The notes below the pieces were generated by a model that searched no databases, was not told the DNA's origin, and saw nothing but the letters and a program-made list of their open reading frames with translations. DNA of 6,241 nucleotides from an uncultured Saprospiraceae bacterium (GTDB lineage Bacteria > Bacteroidota > Bacteroidia > Chitinophagales > Saprospiraceae). Every line of letters starts with the position of its first letter. Within the stretch, counting starts at the first letter, position 1. The stretch covers positions 1 to 6,241 of the forward strand of contig CALHKJ010000392.1 of the NCBI GenBank assembly GCA_938033975.1. Direction: 5' to 3'. The position numbers and the translations under genes were made by a program. This document shows positions 1 through 5,946 of this stretch, piece after piece.

Positions 1-2300
1 AGATTACTTATGCTACTTCGATTTGATTTATCGTATCGAACCCATACTCGAATTTCATCTCTACCTCTCTGAAAACGCTGTACTGATGCTCCAAAAAAAC
101 CTGCTCTCACCTGTGCCATAACGCTATTAAGTGAAAGTCCAAGTAAATATGCATTGTCCTTGAGATTTATTTTTAGTTCTTTTATTCCTGCCGGGTCATT
201 GTCTGTGACATCAGCTAATCGACTGTTCTCTTGTAGTGCAATTTTTAAATCATTTTTTGCACCCTTTAAATCTGATATATTATTTCCAACCAAGGAGACA
301 GAAACAGGCTTTCCTCCGAATGCATTTCCAGAACCATAGACCAAACTTTCCGCTTCATAAACCGGACCAACTAACTCTCTAATTTTACTTGAAATTTCTG
401 ATGCTCGAAGGTCTCTGGTTTCTCCAGGTAGCAGTTTAATATTCAATGAAGCATTTGAGGTACCTGGACCTAATCGACGAACTGTATTTTGAATAACTTG
501 AAAATTACCGGTTTGATTTTCAGACAATTCTTTGTTTGCTTCCCATGTAGCATTTTCAATTACTGTAATAATCGAATCCGTTAGAGCTTCGTTTGTACCC
601 TGGGGCATTTTTAAGGTGATAGCTACATTATCGGATGCTACATTTGGAAAGAAAGTAAATCTGATAATTCCTCCTTGTATAGCTCCTACTGTTAGTAGCA
701 AAAGTGCAATAGGAATCGCAAAGCCAAATATTTTATAATTCAACACAAAACGCAAGGCTGGAACATAGAATTTATCTCTAAACCAACTAATAGCTTTATC
801 AGCCCATACGTTGATAAAGAAAGGCTTTACATCCTTTTTCAATGCTCTTGAGTGTGCAAGGTGGGCAGGTAGAATGAGAAATGCCTCTATCAATGATATC
901 AACAAAATGATTCCTACTACTTTTGCAATTTGTCCAAAAAACGAACCTATTCTTTCCGGTAAAAATATAAAAGTTGAAAAAGCAATAATGGTTGTAAGAA
1001 TAGCAGCAATTATAGGAGGAAAAACCTGCATTGTTCCATCTATAGCAGCTTGTATTTTTGACTTTCCATTTTGATATTGATCGTATATATTTTCTGCAAT
1101 AACAATCCCATCATCTACTAGAATCCCTATGACTATAATCATTCCGAATAATGAAATCACATTAATTGTCATGAAGCTGGGAGCAAATATAAATAGCCCT
1201 AGAAATGAAAAAGGTAAGCCTACTGCAACCCAAAAGGCAATACTTGGTTTTAAGAAAATTGATAGAAAAATAAGCACTAAAAATATTCCAATAATTCCAT
1301 TGTCAATCAACAATTGTTGACGCGCATTTAGGGCTACTGATGAATCATTACTTACTTGTAATTTTAGTACGTCATTTTTTTCATTAAACTTTTCAATATA
1401 CTCTTTTACTTTTTCTGAAGCATATAACAAATCTTCATTGTTGGTCGTACTAATTGTCAGCTGGACAGCCGAGTTTCCATTGAAATGTATTCTATCAGGA
1501 ATTTCCGACCACTTATCTCTAACAGTAGCTACATCTTTCAATCTAACTATTTGACCAGATGCGCTAGCTTTTACAACAATGTAATCTAATTCATCTCCAT
1601 AGTAAGCTCTATTATTTGCTCTGATCAAATATTCTTCAGTTTCCGTTTTTATCGTTCCACCTGTGGTAATAATATTAGCATTTCTTACTGCTGCTGCGAC
1701 TTCTGCGAAGCTTAAATCAAAAGCAAGCAAATCGCTTTCGCGAACTGCTATTTCAATCTCTTCCGTTGGATATCCTGCCACTGAGATTTGTGAAATATTT
1801 GGAATGGCTCGTATATCATTTTCAACTTTTCTTGCAAATTCCTTTAGTGTTTTTAAAGGTACTCCTTCCCCGCTTAAGGTAAAGCTTATTGCAGTGTTGA
1901 TATTTTCTTGTTTTGAAATTACTGGAGGTTCCATATCAACAGGAAAAGATGCGACTCTATCTACAGCATTTTTTACGTTTGCTAAAACGATATCAATATC
2001 AGCTCCTTCTTCAATCTCTACGGTTATTGATGCTGAGTTTTCTTGTGAAGCTGAAGTCACTCTATCAATATTAACTAAGCCTCTAAGATTATCTTCAATC
2101 TTTAAAACTACCCCCTCTTCTATCTCAACAGGCGAAGCTCCAGGATAAACAATATTGATAAAAATCAACTTGGAATCATCAAGTGGAAAAAAGGATGATT
2201 TGGTTTGTTGTAAACCAAGGTATCCAAAAATTGCTACAGCAAACAAAATGATGTTTACGGCAACAGGGTATTTAATAAAAAAAGAAAGGAAATTTCTCAT
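1..2300 (-). CDS. RND-family efflux permease (AcrB-like), N-terminal 766 codons, runs off the left edge
   Basis: Inner-membrane proton-driven pump subunit of a tripartite RND efflux system. Reading the minus strand from the ATG at 2300 gives 766 uninterrupted codons with no stop before the window edge; RND permeases are usually about 1,030-1,100 residues, so roughly the last quarter is missing. Visible parts in order: a first membrane helix (about 12-30), a periplasmic porter region (about 35-330) beginning with FFPLDDSKLIFINIVYPGAS, helices 2-6 (about 332-480), helix 7 (about 523-545), and the second periplasmic loop (about 550 to the edge). Helix 4 carries ILVDDGIVIAENI; its Asp396-Asp397 match the AcrB proton-relay pair Asp407/Asp408. 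That motif favours the multidrug (HAE) type over the heavy-metal type, but the substrate cannot be told. The start lies 24 bases after the fusion-protein stop, in the same frame, so the two are surely co-transcribed. No Shine-Dalgarno is seen. Confidence 0.95.
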   Translation of the reverse strand, partial: MRNFLSFFIKYPVAVNIILFAVAIFGYLGLQQTKSSFFPLDDSKLIFINIVYPGASPVEIEEGVVLKIEDNLRGLVNIDRVTSASQENSASITVEIEEGADIDIVLANVKNAVDRVASFPVDMEPPVISKQENINTAISFTLSGEGVPLKTLKEFARKVENDIRAIPNISQISVAGYPTEEIEIAVRESDLLAFDLSFAEVAAAVRNANIITTGGTIKTETEEYLIRANNRAYYGDELDYIVVKASASGQIVRLKDVATVRDKWSEIPDRIHFNGNSAVQLTISTTNNEDLLYASEKVKEYIEKFNEKNDVLKLQVSNDSSVALNARQQLLIDNGIIGIFLVLIFLSIFLKPSIAFWVAVGLPFSFLGLFIFAPSFMTINVISLFGMIIVIGILVDDGIVIAENIYDQYQNGKSKIQAAIDGTMQVFPPIIAAILTTIIAFSTFIFLPERIGSFFGQIAKVVGIILLISLIEAFLILPAHLAHSRALKKDVKPFFINVWADKAISWFRDKFYVPALRFVLNYKIFGFAIPIALLLLTVGAIQGGIIRFTFFPNVASDNVAITLKMPQGTNEALTDSIITVIENATWEANKELSENQTGNFQVIQNTVRRLGPGTSNASLNIKLLPGETRDLRASEISSKIRELVGPVYEAESLVYGSGNAFGGKPVSVSLVGNNISDLKGAKNDLKIALQENSRLADVTDNDPAGIKELKINLKDNAYLLGLSLNSVMAQVRAGFFGASVQRFQRGRDEIRVWVRYDKSNRSSISN

Positions 2301-2324
2301 GGAGTTGGTTGGTCTTTTTGCAAA

Positions 2325-3449
2325 TTAATTTTCTTCTGCTTTAAATTTATTGACCTTAATTCCATCGTAGGCACCAGGCAACATTTTGTCTAAAATCTCG
2401 GTTCCATTTGGCAAGCCTCTTACAATAGCTGTTTTGTCTGTAAAATGAATTGTTTCAACTTCCTTTAAGTCTAATTTCCCATCAGAATAAACAAACAACT
2501 TATTGTTATCCACAAGATTCTTTCTTGAGACTTCAAAAGTATTTTCTTCATTTTCAGCAGAAAGATTTGCTTCCAGATACATTCCTTCTCTTAAGCCAGA
2601 TCCATTTACTCTGATGAATGCTTGGATGGTCTGGGTATTGGGATCAATCAACGAATTGACGCGACTAACCTTACCTGACCAAGTTGAAGTTTTTTCAACA
2701 TCGTGTAAGGAAACTACATTTCCTACTTTCAAATATTTTGCAAAGGATGAATTAACCGCAACTTCTAATTCATAGTTGCTTGGATTTATAAATTCACCAA
2801 TTTTGAATCCTGGTCTTACCAAAGCGCCTTTATCTACATTTGCTTCAATTAGTATTCCATCAAAAGGTGCATAAAGTGAATACTTCCCCATCCTTTCTTC
2901 ACTATTTTTGACATTGTACCAACTGGTACCAATATTTTTCCCAACAATGAATAAGTTCTCCCGCTCAGAAGAGGCCTCAGGTAGAGGCTTTAATCTTTGT
3001 TCAATATCAAAACTGTTGGCATAATTTTGCCATTTTTGGAATGCCTCTGGATAATCAAATTTAAGTTCAGGTAAGATCGAAACAACTTGATTATAAAGAT
3101 TGCTTTTTTGGGATCTTAAGTTTGCCCTAGCTTCATCACTATTCAAACTCAATAATAATTCTCCTGATTTATAGTACACACCAGGTTTAAATTGGTGGGC
3201 AGAATTTTGGAATATTCCTTGTACTTCTGAATATATCTCTATACGATCACGAGCTGCAAGGTTTCCACTAGCAGTTATTGTGACTGCATTGTCTGAGTTC
3301 CTTACTTCTTTTGTAAAAACAGTGGGTATGGTTTTTTCTTCTTTCGGCCTCTGCTTTTTCTCCTTGGAGCTCATTTTTTGCATACCAAAAAACCCTACAG
3401 CTATAATTGCCAAGCCCAATAAGCTCACTATTATTTTTCTCAGATTCAT
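2325..3449 (-). CDS. RND efflux periplasmic membrane fusion protein (HlyD/AcrA-like adaptor)
   Basis: Periplasmic adaptor that joins the RND permease to an outer-membrane channel. The 374-residue protein has a short basic N-terminus and one hydrophobic helix (about 5-22). There is no lipobox cysteine, so it is probably anchored by an uncleaved helix rather than by lipid. Next come a first half-lipoyl segment (about 58-107, SGNLAARDRIEIYSEVQG), a short helical hairpin region (about 108-185), the second lipoyl half (about 189-225, YAPFDGILIEANVDKGALV), a beta-barrel (about 226-300, with the family-typical DPNTQTIQAFIRV and LREGMYLEA) and a membrane-proximal domain to the end. Length is normal for the family. 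An in-frame TAA at 3453-3455, two codons upstream, fixes the start at 3449. It is the first gene of the operon with the permease downstream. No outer-membrane factor gene precedes it, which differs from many Bacteroidota pump operons. Confidence 0.93.
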   Translation of the reverse strand: MNLRKIIVSLLGLAIIAVGFFGMQKMSSKEKKQRPKEEKTIPTVFTKEVRNSDNAVTITASGNLAARDRIEIYSEVQGIFQNSAHQFKPGVYYKSGELLLSLNSDEARANLRSQKSNLYNQVVSILPELKFDYPEAFQKWQNYANSFDIEQRLKPLPEASSERENLFIVGKNIGTSWYNVKNSEERMGKYSLYAPFDGILIEANVDKGALVRPGFKIGEFINPSNYELEVAVNSSFAKYLKVGNVVSLHDVEKTSTWSGKVSRVNSLIDPNTQTIQAFIRVNGSGLREGMYLEANLSAENEENTFEVSRKNLVDNNKLFVYSDGKLDLKEVETIHFTDKTAIVRGLPNGTEILDKMLPGAYDGIKVNKFKAEEN

Positions 3450-3468
3450 CTTTTAAGTTTATTCCATC

Positions 3469-3476
3469 CAAAGTTA
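3469..3476 (-). promoter_or_regulatory. Candidate -7 box (TAACTTTG) of the efflux operon
   Basis: On the minus strand this is TAACTTTG, a perfect match to the Bacteroidota -7 consensus TAnnTTTG, lying 19 bases before the fusion-protein ATG. Transcription would start about 13 bases before that ATG, giving a very short leader. I see no convincing TTTG -33 element at the usual 17-23 base spacing; the nearest TTG (3485-3487) is only 8 bases away. The operon may therefore need an activator, or the match may be chance. Confidence 0.45.
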
Positions 3477-3479
3477 CTA

Positions 3480-3495
3480 TTTAGCAACAGCTAAA
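3480..3495. promoter_or_regulatory. Dyad TTTAGC-AACA-GCTAAA upstream of the efflux -7 box
   Basis: Six-base arms TTTAGC and GCTAAA are perfectly complementary around the 4-base spacer AACA. The element ends only 3 bases upstream of the candidate -7 box, where a repressor or activator of the pump operon could bind. Its 14-base core has the form TTAG-N6-CTAA, shared with the palindrome at 4196-4209. An operator role is inference; no regulator gene is in the window. Confidence 0.35.
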
Positions 3496-3580
3496 GCTCC
3501 TATAATGTTATATATTATCCATGGAGTAAATTATAATGCCTCCTTAACAGAATAATATATTCTTAAAATTCTCCGGCTTA

Positions 3581-3613
3581 TTTGCGTTTATAATTAATAG
3601 CTTTTTATATTTG
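3581..3613 (+). promoter_or_regulatory. Bacteroidota-type promoter of the tRNA-His gene (TTTG-N21-TATATTTG)
   Basis: TTTG at 3581-3584 and TATATTTG at 3606-3613 are separated by 21 bases. This fits the Bacteroidota primary-sigma consensus TTTG-N(17-23)-TAnnTTTG with a full match in the -7 box. It points at tRNA-His, whose mature 5' end is 41 bases beyond the box, so the precursor would carry a leader of about 35 bases. No other plus-strand gene follows before the terminator at 3749, so it is a single-tRNA transcript. Confidence 0.7.
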
Positions 3614-3619
3614 CAGGCT

Positions 3620-3649
3620 AATCAGATCATGGAAATCCATGATAGGATT
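3620..3649 (+). other. Hairpin in the 5' leader of pre-tRNA-His
   Basis: ATCATGG (3626-3632) and CCATGAT (3637-3643) form a perfect 7-bp stem around an AAAT loop. Outside it, AATC (3620-3623) pairs with GATT (3646-3649) across a symmetric AG/AG internal loop, giving an 11-bp interrupted hairpin. It lies between the promoter and the mature tRNA, ending 5 bases before the G-1 position. It could be an RNA fold that affects 5' processing or, as DNA, a protein-binding palindrome. The structure is seen directly; its role is unknown. Confidence 0.5.
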
Positions 3650-3654
3650 CAGAC

Positions 3655-3730
3655 GGTGGTTGTAGCTCAGCTGGTTAGAGCGCCTGATTGTGGTTCAGGA
3701 GGTCGTGGGTTCGAAACCCATCTTCCACCC
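3655..3730 (+). tRNA. tRNA-His (anticodon GTG)
   Basis: A full cloverleaf can be drawn. The D stem is GCTC/GAGC. The anticodon stem CCTGA/TCAGG is perfect, with loop TTGTGGT and anticodon GTG. The T stem GTGGG/CCCAT has one G-U pair and loop TTCGAAA. The extra G at 3655 (position -1) opposite C73 at 3729 is the histidine tRNA identity feature, which confirms the assignment. The acceptor stem pairs at 1-72 to 4-69 and at 7-66, but positions 5-68 and 6-67 are T-T mismatches. CCA is not encoded (the 3' end reads CCCAAG), so it must be added by nucleotidyltransferase. The gene has its own promoter upstream and a terminator 19 bases downstream, and it is convergent with the minus-strand gene at 3790. 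Confidence 0.97.
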
Positions 3731-3748
3731 AAGTAAAGTTTACATTTT

Positions 3749-3780
3749 AAGTCTCACCTATTTGGTGGGACTTTTCTATT
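3749..3780 (+). terminator. Rho-independent terminator of the tRNA-His transcript
   Basis: AAGTCTCACC (3749-3758) pairs with GGTGGGACTT (3764-3773), a 10-bp stem with one G-U pair and loop TATTT, followed by the T-rich tail TTCTATT. Read on the minus strand the hairpin is followed by AAAATG rather than a T run, so it mainly stops the tRNA transcript. It may shield the 3' end of the convergent gene that stops at 3790. Confidence 0.8.
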
Positions 3781-3789
3781 TTGATTTAA

Positions 3790-4083
3790 TTATTCATGAT
3801 CATCAATATACTCTTCTAGTCTATCTTTTGCATCATCAGTAAGTTTGCCATCATCATCATAATCATCATCATCTTCAATTATTTCTTGGGCTTCTACCTT
3901 TGTCATTCGTATTAAATAATAATAATCTTCTGTTTCGAATGGTAGAGCACTTACAAATTTTCCATGTTGATTCTTAAATTGAATCAATTTCTTTTCAAAT
4001 CCTCTTGGAAATTGAAGCTTAATTTGAGCGAGTACTTCTTCACCTACCTTGTCATAATCTTTGACTAAACGCGGTTTTTCCAT
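3790..4083 (-). CDS. Conserved-looking small acidic protein, function unknown
   Basis: This 97-residue protein has no signal peptide or membrane segment, so it is probably cytoplasmic. Residues 1-65 look like a small folded domain (KLQFPRGFEKKLIQFKNQHG, then SALPFETEDYYYLIRMT). Residues about 65-97 are strongly acidic, with EDDDDYDDDGKLTDD and an ending in EEYIDDHE. I recall similar short proteins with a PxGF...ALPFETED-YYLVRM core and an acidic tail across Bacteroidota, sometimes mislabelled as primase; I know of no proven function. An in-frame TGA three codons upstream (4090-4092) fixes the start. No Shine-Dalgarno is near the ATG; a GGAGGG on the minus strand lies about 40 bases upstream, too far to serve. 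It follows the decarboxylase in the same direction, but the 238-base gap suggests its own transcript. It converges on tRNA-His. Confidence 0.85.
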   Translation of the reverse strand: MEKPRLVKDYDKVGEEVLAQIKLQFPRGFEKKLIQFKNQHGKFVSALPFETEDYYYLIRMTKVEAQEIIEDDDDYDDDGKLTDDAKDRLEEYIDDHE

Positions 4084-4195
4084 AATTCTTCATTTAAGTA
4101 TTGATTAATTAATTTATGACCCTCCCTTATTGTTGGATTTAGGTCTTATTCGATTTGACATTTTTATTTTTGAATTAATACGATGTAATTTTTCA

Positions 4196-4209
4196 TTAGT
4201 TGCAACTAA
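4196..4209. promoter_or_regulatory. Perfect 14-base palindrome TTAGTTGCAACTAA
   Basis: The sequence is its own reverse complement over all 14 bases and lies 113 bases upstream of the small acidic gene's start. It has the TTAG-N6-CTAA form of the dyad at 3480-3495. A homodimeric regulator site is the likeliest reading, but no function is proven. Confidence 0.4.
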
Positions 4210-4240
4210 ATTTTAATCAAGGTTTTGTAATATCTTTTAG

Positions 4241-4315
4241 CATTTGCCATGAGGATTAACTGAGAAATACCATTTGCACAATCTTTTGTTATAAAAACAA
4301 TCAGTGATCATTTGC
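4241..4315. repeat. Three direct copies of CATTTGC
   Basis: Exact heptamers occur at 4241-4247, 4271-4277 and 4309-4315, with starts 30 and 38 bases apart, in the gap just past the decarboxylase stop (GCAAATG on the coding strand). The flanks do not match well beyond the heptamer. They may be binding sites, or chance in AT-rich DNA. Confidence 0.35.
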
Positions 4316-4321
4316 ATTATA

Positions 4322-5728
4322 TTAGTAACCCAATATTTCAAGCATATCATCAACTGATTGTTCTTTTCGGTATAAATAATCTACAAAATTTCCTTTTTCA
4401 TCGCGATCAACGATAATAAGTTTTGGTGCTGGAATTAAGCAGTGTTTAATTCCTCCATATCCGCTGATTGAGTCCTGATATGCTCCAGTATGAAAAAAGC
4501 CTACATAAAGTGGTTCTTCATCTGTGTCCTTAAATTTTGGTAAAAATAATTGCTGATTAAAATCTTCTGAATTATAATAATCTGAGTGATCACAACTAAT
4601 ACCACCAATATTGACCTTAGTATATTCATTATCCCATTTATTAACTGGTAGCATAATAAATTTTTCTAAAATTGACCAGGCATCAGGAATGGTATTCATC
4701 AAGCTATTATCAACCATATACCATACTTCCCTATCATTTTGGTGTTTTTGTTCTAATACTTGAAAAATGATTGCTCCACTTTCACCTACTGTATATTTCC
4801 CAAATTCCGTAAAAATATCAGGTTGTTCAATGTCTGATTCTAGGCATATTGATTTAATATTGGATACTATTTCATTGATCATATATTCATAATCGTAGTC
4901 AAAACCAAGATTATTTCTGATTGGAAATCCACCTCCTAGATTTAGAGCTTTTATTTCTGAACACTCCCTTTTTAATTCAACAAAAAGTTTGAGGGCTTTC
5001 TGAAATTCGCCCCAATAATATACATTGTCCTTTATGCCAGAATCGATGAAGAAATGAACCATTTTTAATGAAATATTTTCATCGTCTTTTATTTTATTTT
5101 TATAAAAATCGATGATTTCACTGGGCCTTATCCCCAGGCGTGAGGTATAATATGCGCTTTGAGGTTCCTCATCTATAGCAATCCGAATTCCAATCTTTAA
5201 TTTACCACCATATGCTTCCGCATATTTCTTAACTCTTTCTATTTCAGATTTTGAGTCTAATACTAGAATAGAATTTTTAAACCCTGCTTGATTTAACTTA
5301 ATTATTTTTTTAAGGTAATCCTCAGTCTTGTATCCATTATGGACTACAATAGTATTCTGAGTCAATTCACCCTCATCCAATAGTTTAAATATTAAATCAA
5401 TATCAAAGGAGGAGGAGGTTTCAAGATGTACTTTTTGTTCGAGTGCCGCCTTTAGAACATGACTAAAATGACAACATTTGGTGCAATAACAATATTGATA
5501 GTTACCCTGATAACTATTCTTTTTTATTGCTCTGTTGAATAGATTTCTAGCCCTTCGAATTTGTTCTCCAATCCTTGGAAGGTAAACCAATTTGAATGGG
5601 GTACCATATTTCTCTATTAGATACTTTAATGATATACCATAAAATGATAGGTAATCATTATTTAAATCAAATCCTTCTTGCGGAAAATAATAACTTTGGT
5701 CAATTAGGTCAAAGTAAGTATTCTTCAT
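4322..5728 (-). CDS. speA: PLP-dependent arginine decarboxylase-like enzyme (alanine-racemase fold, group IV)
   Basis: Probably decarboxylates arginine to agmatine in the cytoplasm, the first step of the agmatine route to polyamines. The 468-residue protein matches the compact arginine decarboxylase I know from Bacteroidota, shorter than the roughly 650-residue E. coli SpeA, so the symbol is by function. Active-site motifs appear in order: YCYCTKCCHF with the PLP lysine at Lys84; LETSSSFD (102-109); HFFIDSG (225-231), matching the ring-stacking histidine motif; LNLGGGFP (262-269), the phosphate-binding glycines; TEFG (307-310) in the EPGR position; GGISCD (375-380), with catalytic Cys379-Asp380 supplied across the dimer; and FFHTGAYQ (411-418). 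An in-frame TAA at 5735-5737 fixes the start. Where relatives I remember have Ser-Ser after the lysine, this one has Cys85-Cys86. No agmatinase gene is visible next to it. Substrate could be another basic amino acid; the arginine call is by family. Confidence 0.9.
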   Translation of the reverse strand: MKNTYFDLIDQSYYFPQEGFDLNNDYLSFYGISLKYLIEKYGTPFKLVYLPRIGEQIRRARNLFNRAIKKNSYQGNYQYCYCTKCCHFSHVLKAALEQKVHLETSSSFDIDLIFKLLDEGELTQNTIVVHNGYKTEDYLKKIIKLNQAGFKNSILVLDSKSEIERVKKYAEAYGGKLKIGIRIAIDEEPQSAYYTSRLGIRPSEIIDFYKNKIKDDENISLKMVHFFIDSGIKDNVYYWGEFQKALKLFVELKRECSEIKALNLGGGFPIRNNLGFDYDYEYMINEIVSNIKSICLESDIEQPDIFTEFGKYTVGESGAIIFQVLEQKHQNDREVWYMVDNSLMNTIPDAWSILEKFIMLPVNKWDNEYTKVNIGGISCDHSDYYNSEDFNQQLFLPKFKDTDEEPLYVGFFHTGAYQDSISGYGGIKHCLIPAPKLIIVDRDEKGNFVDYLYRKEQSVDDMLEILGY

Positions 5729-5946
5729 TTTCCATTATCTTTTTGTTAATTAAAATATTAATTTAAGCTTAATTCTGAAATAATAAATTAAAACTCAATA
5801 AACATTTTTTAACCATAAAAATCATCATTATTTGATAATGGATTTAGAGCCTTTCATAATCATAAAGGTGCTCTTTTTTTCATTTTTTAACTCTATCTTA
5901 GGATTAGAAACTCACCAAAATAACTATAGATTCAGCTTACCCCAAT
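5729..5946. other. Very AT-rich gap upstream of the decarboxylase
   Basis: This 218-base gap should contain the decarboxylase promoter, but on the minus strand I see no clean TTTG/TAnnTTTG pair. It holds short dyads (TTAAGCTTAA at 5763-5772; CATTAT-TTG-ATAATG at 5826-5840) of the kind expected by chance in such DNA, and the plus-strand terminator-like hairpin at 5847-5880. No credible coding frame is seen. Confidence 0.6.
5847..5880 (+). terminator. Orphan plus-strand terminator-like hairpin
   Basis: GAGCCTTT (5847-5854) pairs with AAGGTGCTC (5865-5873), an 8-bp stem with one bulged T and one G-U pair around a 10-base loop, followed at once by seven T and then CATTTTTT. The shape is that of a plus-strand intrinsic terminator, yet no plus-strand gene precedes it. 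On the minus strand it follows the stop of the right-edge gene by about 70 bases but has no T run in that direction. Confidence 0.5.

Larger units (their letters stand above)
4084..4321. other. Non-coding gap between the decarboxylase and the small acidic gene
   Basis: No open frame of note is seen on either strand in these 238 bases. The stretch must hold the 3' end of the decarboxylase transcript and probably the promoter of the small acidic gene. I find no TAnnTTTG box on the minus strand and no GC-rich hairpin with a T run, so neither signal can be placed. It does contain the 14-base palindrome at 4196-4209 and three CATTTGC copies, annotated separately. Confidence 0.6.

Noticed and set aside
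1663..2148. 161-codon plus-strand open frame, and other plus-strand frames between 154 and 2775
   Set aside because: They lie antisense to the permease and fusion-protein genes, whose frames carry clear family motifs; the plus-strand products are Ser/Ile-rich with no recognisable domain.
3268..3471. 67-codon minus-strand frame overlapping the start of the fusion protein
   Set aside because: It is out of frame with a well-supported gene, has a Lys/Glu/Arg-rich low-complexity product, and its start overlaps the -7 box.
3655..3730. tRNA-His as an integration site for a mobile element
   Set aside because: There is no integrase gene, and I noticed no repeat of the tRNA 3' end elsewhere in the window; both flanks hold ordinary chromosomal genes.
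4280..4321. Possible terminator just after the decarboxylase (TTGTT/AACAA arms)
   Set aside because: The stem is only 5 bp of weak pairs and has no T run in the minus direction.
5744..5774. Overlapping AT-only palindromes (TTAATTAA, TTAAGCTTAA) before the decarboxylase
   Set aside because: Such short dyads are expected in DNA this AT-rich and align with no recognisable promoter boxes.
5732..5841. CCATTATC (5732-5739) and GATAATGG (5834-5841) as a flanking inverted repeat
   Set aside because: Eight-base arms in very AT-rich DNA with no transposase or target duplication; chance is the simplest reading.
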